A DNA stretch of 64,000 nucleotides, from positions 17,857 through 81,856 of the forward strand of contig NZ_AUML01000025.1 of the NCBI RefSeq assembly GCF_000430665.1. Direction: 5' to 3'. Both the position numbers and the translations under genes were made by a program. Source of the DNA: Aquimarina muelleri DSM 19832. Lineage in GTDB: Bacteria; Bacteroidota; Bacteroidia; Flavobacteriales; Flavobacteriaceae. This document shows, piece by piece, positions 8,897 to 19,018 of the stretch. Positions within the stretch are counted from its first letter, which is position 1. Every line of letters starts with the position of its first letter. The notes below the pieces were generated by a model. That model saw nothing but the letters and a program-made list of their open reading frames with translations. It was not told the origin of the DNA and ran no database searches.

Positions 8897-11824
8897 ATGA
8901 AAACATTTACCAAAAGTGCATTGTTTTTATTGTGGTTAATACCAATGGGCTTTTTTGCACAGTCAACTGTTATTGGAACGGTTACTGATGCAGGAAGCGG
9001 GCAACCAATTCCTGGTGCTAATATCATTGTTAAAGGCTCTACAAACGGAACAACTTCTGATTTTGATGGTAATTATTCTTTAAATAATGTCAGTACAGGG
9101 AATACAATACTTTTTTCTTATGTTGGTTTTGTAGCACAAGAGATAACTTATAGTGGTCAACCTACTATAGATATCATATTAGCAGAAGATGCTTCAGAAC
9201 TTGAGCAAGTAGTACTTATTGGATATGGTACTACCCGAAAAAAAGATTTAACAGGATCTATAGCACTAGTAACCTCTGAAGATTTTAATACGGGTAATAC
9301 TATTACTGCAGAAAATCTTTTTAATGGTAGAGTTGCCGGAGTATCTATTAATACCAATGGTGGTCCTGCAGGGAATTCTGAAATTAGAATAAGAGGAGGA
9401 GCATCTCTTAATGCTTCTAACGATCCTTTAATTGTTGTGGATGGCTTACCCTTAAATGATCCAGGGGATTTATCTAATGGATCAAGGTCTGTTCTTTCTG
9501 CAATTAATCCAAATGATATAGAATCTTTTTCTATCCTTAAAGACGCCTCTGCTGCTGCAATTTATGGTAACCGTGGAGCAAATGGAGTGATCATCATTAC
9601 TACAAAAAAAGGAAAAAGTAAGCTACAAATTAATTTGGATTCTAAAACCAGTATTACCACTGCAAATGAAACCGTAAATGTTTTTTCTGCTAATCAATAC
9701 AGAGAATTTATAAACCAAAATTTTCCAGATAAAGTTGGAGAATTAGGATCTGCCAACACCAATTGGCAGGATGAAATTTACAGAACTGCTTTTTCTACAG
9801 ATCATAACCTATCGGTTAGTGGATCTATATTAAAAACTTTACCCACTAGAGTTTCTATTGGGCGTTCTGATCAGGAAGGGCTTAGAAAAACATCAAAATT
9901 TGAAAGAACTACATCTTCTATCGCCTTAAATCCAAAATTATTTGATAATCATCTTAAAATTGATATAAACGCAAACCTTAATTTTGAAAAGAACCGATTT
10001 GCTCCTAATGTAGAAGGTGCCGCAATTACTTTTGATCCTACACAACCCGTATTAGATGCAAGTTCTCCTTATGGTGGTTTCTTTGAATATAGAGATTCTA
10101 GTACAGGATTTGCATTAGGTAATGTTTCTAGAAACCCCATTGCTCAACTATTACAAACCAGAGAAATAGCAAACGTAAGACGGTATTTTGGTAACATTAA
10201 ATTAGATTATCAATTACACTTTTTTCCAGAGTTAAGAGCTGTGTTAAATTTAGGCTTAGACGATAGTGAAACCGATAGATTTAAAGATGTTTCTACAGAA
10301 AGTGCAACTGGTTTTAACGCTACTCAAGGAGAGTTTTTAGGATTTAAGTCTGATACAGATTTAGCGGTTAAAAACCGTCTTTTTGATGCTTATTTAGCCT
10401 ATAATAAAACTTTAGGAGATCTAAATATTGAAGGTACTGGAGGATATTCTTATCAAAAATTTGAATTAAGCCGATTAGAAACCGGAAATCAGCGAGATCC
10501 AAGCAATGCTACAGAAAGAACTATTAATCCAGACGAAGTGTTACTTGCTTATTTTTTAAGAACAAATCTAAAATTTAAAGACAAGTACTTTATATCTGCT
10601 TCTATTCGTAGAGATGGAACCTCTAGATTTGGTAAGGACAATAGGTTTGGGTATTTCCCTTCTGCTTCTGTAGGATGGCAAATAAGTGAAGAGAATTTTC
10701 TTAAAGAATCTTCTATAGTAAGTAACCTTAAACTTAGATTAGGATATGGGGTTACTGGTCAGCAAGATATTGATCAGGCATATGCATATTTAGAGAGATA
10801 CAGAGGTAGTAGTCCTTTTACACAATATATCTTAGATGGTGAAGTCATAAATATCGTACAACCACAGTTTAGAAACGAAGACATAGAGTGGGAAAAAATT
10901 ACAGAGTATAATCTTGGATTAGATTATGGGTTCTGGAATGATAGAATTATCGGTGCTGTAGATGTATTTAGAAAAGAATCTGACGATCTACTTTCTCAAG
11001 CTCCTATCCCGGATGGCGCAAATTTTTCTAATCAAGGTTTTCAAAATATAGGTAAATTTATTACTCAAGGTATAGAGTTTTCTATTAACACCGATATTAT
11101 TAGTAAAAGTGATCTAAAATGGAATGTGAGTTACAATGCTACTTTTATAGATCGGGAAATTGAAGAATTAGCTTTTGGGCAGGATATTTTAACTACCGAT
11201 ATTGGTGGAGGTACTGGTAATACTATTCAAATTCAGCGCCAGGGACATGCTCCTTTCTCCTTCTTTACATACGCGCAAATTTATGACACCAATGGCAAAC
11301 CTATTGAAGGAGCGTATGCAGATCTAAATGGAGATGGGCTTATTAATAATAACGACAGATACATATCTGGTAAAGGTACTCCAGATTTTATCATGGGCTT
11401 TCAATCTAGTTTAAACTATAAAAACTTTGATTTCAGCTTTAATATGAGAGCAAATATTGGAGGCGAAATCTATAATAATGTTGCCTCGTCAAATGCACAA
11501 TTAGGAAATGTAGTAAGAACCGTTTTTAATAATACACCAATATCTGTATTAGACACCAAATTTAATAGTACTCCAGATGTTATTCTTTCTGATTATTACA
11601 TAGAAGACGCATCTTTTTTAAGAATGGATAATATAACATTAGGATACACCTTAAAAGATGTTATGAAAGGAGTATCCAGTCTTCGATTATGGGCTGGTAT
11701 ACAAAATGCTTTTGTTATTACCGATTACTCAGGTTTAGATCCCGAGATTCAAAATAATGGTGTAGATGATACTATTTTTCCAAGAGGGCGAACACTTTTA
11801 TTTGGATTAAATTATAAATATTAA
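8897..11824 (+). CDS. susC: SusC/RagA-family TonB-dependent outer membrane transporter
   Basis: A 975-residue outer-membrane receptor that imports oligosaccharides using TonB energy. Residues 1-21 are a Sec signal peptide ending FFAQ. Residues ~24-110 form a carboxypeptidase-D-regulatory-like beta domain (IGTVTDAGSGQPIPGANIIVKG). The SusC signature follows (LEQVVLIGYGTTRKKDLTGS), then the plug domain (VRIRGGxS-like IRIRGGASLNASNDPLIVVDG, SILKDASAAAIYGNRGANGVI), then a long beta-barrel ending in an aromatic-rich strand (LFGLNYKY). It starts the plus-strand operon; susD begins 12 bp later. Neighbouring amylases and maltose enzymes make starch-derived maltodextrins the likely substrate. Confidence 0.96.
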   Translation: MKTFTKSALFLLWLIPMGFFAQSTVIGTVTDAGSGQPIPGANIIVKGSTNGTTSDFDGNYSLNNVSTGNTILFSYVGFVAQEITYSGQPTIDIILAEDASELEQVVLIGYGTTRKKDLTGSIALVTSEDFNTGNTITAENLFNGRVAGVSINTNGGPAGNSEIRIRGGASLNASNDPLIVVDGLPLNDPGDLSNGSRSVLSAINPNDIESFSILKDASAAAIYGNRGANGVIIITTKKGKSKLQINLDSKTSITTANETVNVFSANQYREFINQNFPDKVGELGSANTNWQDEIYRTAFSTDHNLSVSGSILKTLPTRVSIGRSDQEGLRKTSKFERTTSSIALNPKLFDNHLKIDINANLNFEKNRFAPNVEGAAITFDPTQPVLDASSPYGGFFEYRDSSTGFALGNVSRNPIAQLLQTREIANVRRYFGNIKLDYQLHFFPELRAVLNLGLDDSETDRFKDVSTESATGFNATQGEFLGFKSDTDLAVKNRLFDAYLAYNKTLGDLNIEGTGGYSYQKFELSRLETGNQRDPSNATERTINPDEVLLAYFLRTNLKFKDKYFISASIRRDGTSRFGKDNRFGYFPSASVGWQISEENFLKESSIVSNLKLRLGYGVTGQQDIDQAYAYLERYRGSSPFTQYILDGEVINIVQPQFRNEDIEWEKITEYNLGLDYGFWNDRIIGAVDVFRKESDDLLSQAPIPDGANFSNQGFQNIGKFITQGIEFSINTDIISKSDLKWNVSYNATFIDREIEELAFGQDILTTDIGGGTGNTIQIQRQGHAPFSFFTYAQIYDTNGKPIEGAYADLNGDGLINNNDRYISGKGTPDFIMGFQSSLNYKNFDFSFNMRANIGGEIYNNVASSNAQLGNVVRTVFNNTPISVLDTKFNSTPDVILSDYYIEDASFLRMDNITLGYTLKDVMKGVSSLRLWAGIQNAFVITDYSGLDPEIQNNGVDDTIFPRGRTLLFGLNYKY

Positions 11825-11836
11825 AAAAATCAGGAA

Positions 11837-13501
11837 ATGAAACTATATAATATTTTTTTATACGCATTTCTATCCATAGGTATTTTTACCTCTTGCGAAA
11901 AGGATCTGGATATTAAACTAGAAGACGACGATGACTTACTAGCAAATGATGTCTTTAACACTAGAGATGATTATAGGAGTGCCCTAGGAGGAGTATATGC
12001 TAATCTATCTTTAATAGGTTTAGACGTTAATGCCGACGGAAGACCTGACACTGCTAACCTTGAAGGAATAGACGATGGTACCAGCCAATATATACGAGGG
12101 TTATTCTCTATGCAAAATGTATCTACCGATGAAGTAATCTGGAGTTATGAAAATGACCCTGGTATTCGAGATATACAAAGAAATAGTTGGGATGATAATA
12201 ATGTATTTGTACTTAGTTTTTTCTCCAGAGCTTCTTTTCAGATATCCTTAGCTAACGAGTTTTTACGCCAAACAACCGATGGCAAATTAGATAGTAGAGG
12301 AGTTTCTGCAGATTTAAAAAGTGAAATTCAAACTTTTAGAGCAGAAGCAAGAGTACTTAGGGCTTTATCTTATTATCACTTATTAGATTTATACGGAAGA
12401 GCTCCTTTTGCTACAGAAAATGATGCTGTTGGTTTTACCAGAGTACCAGAAATTAAAGGAGAGGCTTTATTTAATTATATTGAAGAAGAACTTTTAGCGG
12501 TAGAAAGTCAACTTCTGGATGTTAATCCAGGGCAAAATTATGCTCGTGTAAACAAAGGAGTTGCTAAAATGATTTTAGCAAAAATCTATTTAAATGCCGA
12601 AGTATATTTAGGTAAAGGAAAAGATCGATATACAGATTGTTTACAAGTATGTCAAGAGATAATTAATAGTGGGTATTCTTTAAACCCAAATTACTTAAAT
12701 AATTTTAATGCAGATAACGATACTAACGGTGCACAGAACGAAATCATATTTCCTGTGGTTGGTGATGGATCTTCTGTACGAAACTTTGGAGGCGCTTCTC
12801 TTATCATACAAGGAGAACAAAATGCAGCAGGATTTGAACCTACTCCTGCATCCCTTGGTGTAGAAGGTTTTACTACTTTATATAGAGCTAGGAAACAATT
12901 TTCGGAAAAATTTGTTTCTAATCTTCTTTTTGTAAATGATAGCCGAAATACTTTAGTTACACAAGATGTAAGTACAGATCCTACAGTTGCAACAGTAGAT
13001 AGACCTATTGAAATTGGTACTGATTTTACAGATTTCTCTAAAGGATATTTGGTAACAAAATATTCTAATATAAAATCAACAGGGCAACCTGGATCTAATG
13101 TAACATTTGCAGATACTGATTTTCCTATGTTTAGATTGGCAGATGTATATCTAATGTACGCAGAAGCACATCTTAAAAATGGTGGTGGAGATCGAGCAGC
13201 AGCCCTTGGATATATTAATGCTTTAAGAGAAAGAGCTTTCGGGAATCCTTCTGGCAATATAACCGATACAGAGCTTACTTTAGATTTTATCCTTGACGAA
13301 CGATCCAGAGAACTATATTGGGAAGCACACAGAAGACAAGACTTAATCCGACATGATAAATATACAGGTGGAGCTTATAACTGGAGATATAAAGGAGGAA
13401 CACCAAACGGATCTGCTATTTCAGATAACTTTAAATTATTTCCTGTGCCTGCATCCAGTAGAGCGGCTAATCCAAATCTTGGACAAAATCCTGGATTCTA
13501 A
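11837..13501 (+). CDS. susD: SusD/RagB-family surface glycan-binding lipoprotein
   Basis: A 554-residue lipoprotein that captures oligosaccharide and forms the lid of the SusC transporter. The signal peptide ends in lipobox FTSC (Cys20), followed by EKDLDIKLEDDDDL, an acidic stretch often seen in surface-exported Bacteroidetes lipoproteins. The helical TPR-like core is recognisable (FRAEARVLRALSYYHLLDLYG, a SusD hallmark), as is the C-terminal region (YLMYAEAHLKNGG, ALGYINALRERAFG, ILDERSRELYWEAHRRQDLIR). Spacing to susC is 12 bp and to susE 30 bp, so they are cotranscribed. Confidence 0.96.
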   Translation: MKLYNIFLYAFLSIGIFTSCEKDLDIKLEDDDDLLANDVFNTRDDYRSALGGVYANLSLIGLDVNADGRPDTANLEGIDDGTSQYIRGLFSMQNVSTDEVIWSYENDPGIRDIQRNSWDDNNVFVLSFFSRASFQISLANEFLRQTTDGKLDSRGVSADLKSEIQTFRAEARVLRALSYYHLLDLYGRAPFATENDAVGFTRVPEIKGEALFNYIEEELLAVESQLLDVNPGQNYARVNKGVAKMILAKIYLNAEVYLGKGKDRYTDCLQVCQEIINSGYSLNPNYLNNFNADNDTNGAQNEIIFPVVGDGSSVRNFGGASLIIQGEQNAAGFEPTPASLGVEGFTTLYRARKQFSEKFVSNLLFVNDSRNTLVTQDVSTDPTVATVDRPIEIGTDFTDFSKGYLVTKYSNIKSTGQPGSNVTFADTDFPMFRLADVYLMYAEAHLKNGGGDRAAALGYINALRERAFGNPSGNITDTELTLDFILDERSRELYWEAHRRQDLIRHDKYTGGAYNWRYKGGTPNGSAISDNFKLFPVPASSRAANPNLGQNPGF

Positions 13502-13531
13502 AAAACTAATACAAATTTAATTTATACAGTC

Positions 13532-14641
13532 ATGAAAAAAATTTCAATATTAATATTTATATTCATAACTGCATTATGCTTCAATGCATGTGTTGAAGAT
13601 GAAGACCCAACATTTGTTATTAAAGAAGAACAATCTGAAGGGCCTTTAATTGTAACTGCTAACACAACTGTTAACCTTATTAAAGATTTAGAAGCAGAGC
13701 AGGTTTTTACATTAGTATGGGAGCATGCTGGTTATAATATAAACACCCCTATTACGTACAAAATCGAAGCTGCTGCTGCAGGTACAAACTTTGCTACTCC
13801 ACAAGAAGTAGCTGTAACCACAAGTCGTTTTTATAGTTGGACGATAGGGGAACTTAATAGTCTGGCAATTGTATTGGGATTGTCACCAGATACCGAAGCA
13901 TCTTTAGAATTACGACTAATCTCTTCTATAGGGAGTAATGGTGGATCCTCTATCTCATCTAATGTAATAGCTATTACTGTTACTCCTTATGCAACAATAA
14001 TCCAACAAAAAAATCTTTTTCTGGTAGGAAATGCAACTGCACCGGGATGGGAAAACGATAATAACAATCCTCCTTTGGTAAGAGACCCTGATAACCCAAA
14101 TGAATTTAAATATACAGGTAAGTTTTTAACGGGTACTGATATTGCTTTCAAGTTTTTAGAAGTTCTGGGGCAATGGCAACCACAGTGGGGAACAAACGAT
14201 GGCAGTACTTTATCTGTAAATGATGGAACTGGTTCTGATCCAGACTCATTTAGTGTAGCTGCAGAAGGATATTATGAAGTAACTGCTAATATAGAAGATA
14301 AAACATTTACAATTGCTGCTTATGATGCTTCTACCGCAGCAACCTTTGCCTCCATAGGTATTATCGGGGATGCTACTCCAGATAAATGGGATGCAGATAC
14401 CGATATGACTAAATCAGCTTTTGATGAGCATCTTTGGTACATACAAAATGTAACTTTAACAGATGGAGAAATGAAGTTTAGACATAGTAATGACTGGCCT
14501 GGTAACTGGGGTGCAAGTACCGCAATAAGTGGTCAGACAACTACCGATGGAAACCCTCCTAATATTCCTGTTACTGCAGGTATCTACGATATTTGGTTTA
14601 ACGATCTTGATGGACGTTACATATTCATTCCTAAAGGGTAA
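13532..14641 (+). CDS. susE: SusE/SusF-like starch-binding outer membrane lipoprotein
   Basis: A 369-residue lipoprotein. The signal peptide ends at lipobox FNAC (Cys20). The N-terminal domain (residues ~40-150) resembles the SusE Ig-like domain (TLVWEHAGYNINTPITYKIEAA). Two similar C-terminal modules follow, starting near LFLVGNATAPGWENDNNNP and near IGIIGDATPDKWDADTDM; these look like tandem starch-binding beta-sandwich modules with conserved Trp. It lies between susD and the alpha-amylase, which matches the usual susCDE order. It likely helps bind starch on the cell surface. Confidence 0.88.
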   Translation: MKKISILIFIFITALCFNACVEDEDPTFVIKEEQSEGPLIVTANTTVNLIKDLEAEQVFTLVWEHAGYNINTPITYKIEAAAAGTNFATPQEVAVTTSRFYSWTIGELNSLAIVLGLSPDTEASLELRLISSIGSNGGSSISSNVIAITVTPYATIIQQKNLFLVGNATAPGWENDNNNPPLVRDPDNPNEFKYTGKFLTGTDIAFKFLEVLGQWQPQWGTNDGSTLSVNDGTGSDPDSFSVAAEGYYEVTANIEDKTFTIAAYDASTAATFASIGIIGDATPDKWDADTDMTKSAFDEHLWYIQNVTLTDGEMKFRHSNDWPGNWGASTAISGQTTTDGNPPNIPVTAGIYDIWFNDLDGRYIFIPKG

Positions 14642-14667
14642 AATGTTAATAAACTTTAATAGTTAAA

Positions 14668-16113
14668 ATGAAGAAAACAATAAACATATACCCTAAAATC
14701 ATCCTCCTTTTAGGAGGGTTGGTTCTTGGGTTAACAGGTTGTTCTAAGGATGATGATTCTACAAATAAAACAGAAGATATCATTACTAGTCAATCATTAA
14801 AAATGGATCTTACCCAACTAAAAAAAGAAAATGCGGGGGTATTTATGCAAGCTTTTTATTGGGATGTAGAACCTAAAGGAGAATGGTATAATCAAATTAG
14901 CACCAAAATTGAAGAGTATAAAGCTGCTGGTGTTAATAGAATCTGGTTACCTGCCCCAGGAAAAGGCGCTTCTGGAAGTTTTTCTATGGGATACGATCCA
15001 TCTGATTATTTTGATGTGGGTGAGTTTGATCAACACGGTACTATAAAAACCCGTTTTGGTTCCAGACAGGAATTAGTAGATCTTATTCAAAAAGCACATG
15101 CCAATGATATAGAAGTTATTGCTGATATTGTTATTGGTCATAACTCTGGCGGTGGATTACAAGCTAATCCTTTTCGAGGAGGTACAGAAGTATACTCTTT
15201 ATTTAATGAATCCAACGGTAATGCTTCTGGAAAATTTAATCGTACTAATGACCATTTTCATCCAAACGATATTCATAATCAAGACGATAGTAATTTATTT
15301 TATGCAGAAACCGATCTCTGTCATGATCAACCTTATGTACAGGATTGGTTATGGGGTAGAGATGACTCTGTAGCAGAGTTCTATAAAAAAACCCTTGGTT
15401 TTGATGGATGGCGTTTTGATTATGTAAAAAGTTTTGATCCAAAATGGGTAAAAGCATGGAATGATAAAATTGGCGGATTCTCTGTAGGAGAAAATTTTGA
15501 TGGTAACCAACAAGTGCTTAAAGATTGGGTAGATGCTTCTGGCTCTCCTGCTTTTGACTTTGCTTGTTTTTACAGGTTAGATGAAACTCTGGACAGAGCA
15601 AAAGATCTTACTGCATTAGGAGAAGCAGATAATATGCTTAGAAAATTAGATCCAAGTAAAGCAGTTACTTTTACTGCCAATCACGATACAGAAAAAGATA
15701 AAAATCCTGATAACAGAATTAGCTATGGCAATAAATTATTAGCATACTCTTATATTCTTACTCATGATGGATATCCTACCATTTTTTATTTAGACTATGA
15801 AGCCTTTAAAGGACAACTTAATACTCTTATACAAATCCACAATACGTTGGCTGTAGGGGATATTGAAATAATTGAAGCTAATAAAGATGAATATATCATG
15901 AAAAGAAAAGGTAATGGTGATAATCCAGGATTAATTCTTTATATGAATATTAGTAAACAGCCAAAGCAACGAATAGTGAAGACCAATTGGATAAATAAAA
16001 CTTTGGTGGATTATACCGATAATTCCAGAGCAACCCCAACTACAGATGCAGATGGTAACACTACATTATATGCTCCTGCAGGAGGATATGCAATATGGTC
16101 TATTACAAAATAA
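14668..16113 (+). CDS. Surface alpha-amylase lipoprotein (GH13)
   Basis: A 481-residue GH13 alpha-amylase anchored as a lipoprotein (lipobox LTGC, Cys25, followed by SKDDDS). The barrel begins at VFMQAFYWDVEPKGEW. Region I is ADIVIGHN; the nucleophile is Asp251 in GWRFDYVKSF, the acid/base is Glu275 in GENFDG, and the transition-state Asp340 is in FTANHDTE. The GWRFDYVK form and compact size recall plant/archaeal-type alpha-amylases more than the SusA-like enzyme at 542-2398. A small C-terminal beta domain follows. It is the last gene of the susCDE operon, 26 bp after susE, and takes the role of SusG, cutting starch at the cell surface. Confidence 0.93.
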   Translation: MKKTINIYPKIILLLGGLVLGLTGCSKDDDSTNKTEDIITSQSLKMDLTQLKKENAGVFMQAFYWDVEPKGEWYNQISTKIEEYKAAGVNRIWLPAPGKGASGSFSMGYDPSDYFDVGEFDQHGTIKTRFGSRQELVDLIQKAHANDIEVIADIVIGHNSGGGLQANPFRGGTEVYSLFNESNGNASGKFNRTNDHFHPNDIHNQDDSNLFYAETDLCHDQPYVQDWLWGRDDSVAEFYKKTLGFDGWRFDYVKSFDPKWVKAWNDKIGGFSVGENFDGNQQVLKDWVDASGSPAFDFACFYRLDETLDRAKDLTALGEADNMLRKLDPSKAVTFTANHDTEKDKNPDNRISYGNKLLAYSYILTHDGYPTIFYLDYEAFKGQLNTLIQIHNTLAVGDIEIIEANKDEYIMKRKGNGDNPGLILYMNISKQPKQRIVKTNWINKTLVDYTDNSRATPTTDADGNTTLYAPAGGYAIWSITK

Positions 16114-16151
16114 TAACATAATTTTATATTATTATATTAGCTATATAACCC

Positions 16152-16183
16152 AAAAAAAGAGTGCTATAAAGCACTCTTTTTTT
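16152..16183. terminator. Intrinsic terminator, probably bidirectional
   Basis: A-rich flank, stem AGAGTGC/GCACTCT with loop TATAAA, and runs of seven T on the plus strand and on the complement. It lies 39 bp after the amylase stop codon and can also serve the minus-strand ORF ending at 16225. Confidence 0.85.
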
Positions 16184-16224
16184 AGTTATATATTATGTAG
16201 TTTAATCCTATAGTTTCTATATTT

Positions 16225-16365
16225 TCAAGGTTTAATCACTACAGAATGATGTGTCCCATATCGAACTTCTCTTGCTTTTGCATGTATATATTGCATCCAG
16301 TCTGTTGGATTATTCGTCTTTCTTTTAGGTATATATACACTTTTTAAAAGTAATTTATTTTCCAT
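16225..16365 (-). CDS. Small hypothetical protein (46 aa)
   Basis: I translated this from the minus strand: it starts MENKLLLKSVYIPKRKT and ends HHSVVIKP, with a TGA stop. It is basic, has no signal peptide or membrane segment, and no double-glycine leader motif, so it does not look like a substrate of the nearby C39 exporter. Support is limited to an uninterrupted frame with ordinary amino-acid composition and a terminator-like hairpin placed for convergent transcripts just beyond its stop. I do not recognise the family. It could be a chance ORF. Confidence 0.4.
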   Translation of the reverse strand: MENKLLLKSVYIPKRKTNNPTDWMQYIHAKAREVRYGTHHSVVIKP

Positions 16366-16720
16366 AAAATGATGTTTTAAATGTTTTCATATACCTATAA
16401 ACAATCATAGTGCCAAAAAACAATTTATTTCCTAACCAATTGTTATTAAAAACATTAAGGACAGTAGCAACATCTTTTTTGTATATTCTGCTTCAACACA
16501 CTCAGCAGGATATACAAAAAGATACAGCAAATAGCCTGATCCATTTAGAGGCAAGCCCAAAATAAGCAACATCAATACCAGCAAACATAAAACAAAAATA
16601 CCCTCAATAACAATTCGAAACTCGTATAGTTTTTAAGCTAGCCTTTAGTATTATAAAAAAGAATTACTTTACTTTGTAGATAGATAGTAATTCACAAAAC
16701 ATCCTAATTCAAAAAGCTTA
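16366..16720. other. Leader region of the exporter operon, with a strong hairpin
   Basis: A stem of 16 bp with one mismatch (arms 16476-16491 and 16505-16520, core TTTTTGTATAT and ATATACAAAAA) encloses a 13-nt loop. A TACTTTG sequence at about 16669-16675 could be part of the promoter of the exporter gene at 16721. No convincing peptide precursor gene was found. Confidence 0.45.
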
Positions 16721-18925
16721 ATGCCAAAATTTCCGTTTTATAAACAAGCCGAATCCAAAGATTGTGGACCTACCTGTATTAAGATAATCTCAAAACATTA
16801 TGGAAAAGTCCTTAATACAGAAAAACTTAGAGCATTAAGTGAAACAACTCGAGAAGGAAGTTCTCTTTTGGGACTTAGCGAAGCGGTAGAAGAAATAGGC
16901 TTTAGATCCTTGGGTGTAAAATTATCTCTACAAAAATTAGACGAAGTACCTCTACCCTGTATTGTGCATTGGAACAAAATACATTATGTAGTATTATATG
17001 ATGTAAAGACCAATCGCAAAGGTAAAATGACCCTATATGTATCAGATCCTGCACATGGACTAATTACCTACACAAAAGAAGAATTTATTAAAGCATGGAT
17101 TGGTAATAATGCAGACGAAACTACAGAAGAAGGAGTCGCATTATTGGTAGAACCTACTCCCAAGTTTTATAATGATAACCTAAATGAAGAGGATGAAAAA
17201 TTTGGATTTAAGTTTATCTCCAAATATATATTTAAATATAAGGCCTTTCTTTTTCAACTCGCATTAGGACTAGGTGCAGGAAGTTTGTTGCAACTTATCA
17301 CTCCTTTCTTAACCCAAAGTATTGTAGATGTTGGTATCAAAAATCAAGATCTAAACTTTGTATACCTTGTTCTTATTGCAATGCTATCGTTATTTATAGG
17401 TAGAACTTTAATCGATGTATTACGAAGTTGGATACTGCTGCATTTAAGTACCCGTATCAACATATCGCTGATATCTGATTTTTTTATAAAACTTATGAAT
17501 CTGCCTATCTCCTATTTTGATGTAAAAATGACAGGGGATCTCTTACAAAGAATTAATGATCACAAACGTATCGAGCAAATATTAACCATGTCTTCACTTA
17601 ATGTACTATTCTCGATGGTTAATCTTATAGTTTTTAGTATTGTATTAATTTACTATAGTGTTCCTATTTTTGGAATTTTTGCAATTGGTAGTACTATATA
17701 TTTTGCATGGATATTGATCTTCTTTAAAAAGCGTAAAAAACTGGATTATAAGCGGTTTTCACAAATTAGTGAGGAACAGAGTAAAGTTATTGAGTTGGTA
17801 AATGGTATGCAGGAAATAAAACTGCATAATGCCGAAAAAAGAAAAAGATGGAACTGGGAGTTTGTGCAAGCAAAATTATTTAGAATCTCTATCGAAAACC
17901 TTGCTCTGGAGCAATACCAAAGTGTAGGCTCTGCTTTTATAAACGAACTAAAAAACATACTAATTACTGTTTTTTCTGCCAAACTCGTTATCGATGGGGA
18001 TATTACGCTGGGTATGATGCTTGCCATAACAGCTATTGTAGGGCAACTAAATGCGCCGATTGCACAATTAATAAACTTTTTAAGAGAATTACAGGATGCA
18101 CAAATCTCCTTAGAACGTTTAGGAGAAATTCATAATAAAGAAGACGAAGAAAAAGCCGGAGATGAAAAGATAAAGGATATACCTGATACTTCTGATTTTG
18201 AAATAAAAAACCTAAGTTTTAGATATGTAGGTTCTGATAAACCTGTACTAGAAAATTTAAATCTTTCTATTCCTGCTAATAAAATAACCGCAGTAGTTGG
18301 TGTAAGTGGTAGCGGAAAAACTACTTTAATGAAACTATTACTTAAATTTTATGAGCCTAATGAAGGACAAATATATATTGGGCCTCATGATCTACAAAAT
18401 GTATCTCAAAAATCATGGCGAGATCATTTTGGAGTAGTAATGCAAGAAGGGTATATTTTTAATGATACCATAGCAAATAATATTGCTGTAGGAGATGATT
18501 ATATAGATAAGAAAAAATTAGCTCATGCCGTAGATGTAGCCAATATTAAAGAATTCATAGAAACACTTCCTCTTTCTTATAATACAAAAATCGGAATGGA
18601 AGGTGTTGGATTAAGTACTGGACAAAAACAACGGTTATTTATTGCCCGAGCAGTATACAAAGATCCTAAATACTTGTTTTTTGACGAAGCTACCTCTGCT
18701 CTGGATGCTAACAATGAAAAAGTTATCATGGAAAAACTGGATACCTTTTTTAAAGACAAAACCGTTATGGTTATTGCTCACCGATTAAGTACTGTAAAAA
18801 ATGCACACCAAATTGTGGTTCTGGATAAAGGACATATTGTAGAGGTAGGAAATCACGAAGCATTGATCAAAAAGAAAGGTAACTATTACAACTTGGTTAA
18901 AAATCAATTAGAATTAGGTAAATAA
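16721..18925 (+). CDS. Peptidase-containing ABC exporter (C39 peptidase, PCAT type)
   Basis: A 734-residue transporter that should cleave a double-glycine leader and export the mature peptide. Residues 1-~130 form a C39 peptidase domain with all catalytic elements: Gln9 and Cys15 in KQAESKDCGPTC, His in KIHYVVLYDV and Asp in SDPAHG. It is therefore predicted active, unlike the degenerate C39-like domains of RTX exporters. Six transmembrane helices follow (~160-460). The nucleotide-binding domain has Walker A GVSGSGKTT (near 527), signature LSTGQKQR (near 630), Walker B YLFFDEATSALD and H-loop VIAHRLS. An HlyD-type adaptor lies downstream. The cognate peptide is not obvious in this window. Confidence 0.94.
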   Translation: MPKFPFYKQAESKDCGPTCIKIISKHYGKVLNTEKLRALSETTREGSSLLGLSEAVEEIGFRSLGVKLSLQKLDEVPLPCIVHWNKIHYVVLYDVKTNRKGKMTLYVSDPAHGLITYTKEEFIKAWIGNNADETTEEGVALLVEPTPKFYNDNLNEEDEKFGFKFISKYIFKYKAFLFQLALGLGAGSLLQLITPFLTQSIVDVGIKNQDLNFVYLVLIAMLSLFIGRTLIDVLRSWILLHLSTRINISLISDFFIKLMNLPISYFDVKMTGDLLQRINDHKRIEQILTMSSLNVLFSMVNLIVFSIVLIYYSVPIFGIFAIGSTIYFAWILIFFKKRKKLDYKRFSQISEEQSKVIELVNGMQEIKLHNAEKRKRWNWEFVQAKLFRISIENLALEQYQSVGSAFINELKNILITVFSAKLVIDGDITLGMMLAITAIVGQLNAPIAQLINFLRELQDAQISLERLGEIHNKEDEEKAGDEKIKDIPDTSDFEIKNLSFRYVGSDKPVLENLNLSIPANKITAVVGVSGSGKTTLMKLLLKFYEPNEGQIYIGPHDLQNVSQKSWRDHFGVVMQEGYIFNDTIANNIAVGDDYIDKKKLAHAVDVANIKEFIETLPLSYNTKIGMEGVGLSTGQKQRLFIARAVYKDPKYLFFDEATSALDANNEKVIMEKLDTFFKDKTVMVIAHRLSTVKNAHQIVVLDKGHIVEVGNHEALIKKKGNYYNLVKNQLELGK

Positions 18926-19018
18926 TACTTGAGTTACGAATTAGGAATTAGATGAAACGCACAGGATAAATTCTTAGATTAGAATATCAAAACTGTATCC
19001 TACATGACAAAATTGAAT

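Noticed and set aside
12691..13257. 188-codon antisense ORF inside susD
   Set aside because: SusD is unmistakable in the sense frame; the antisense frame shows no family motifs.
16410..16565. 51-codon GTG-start ORF upstream of the C39 transporter
   Set aside because: It could have been the missing peptide precursor, but it has no ATG, no GG leader, overlaps the hairpin at 16476-16520 and has no supporting signal.
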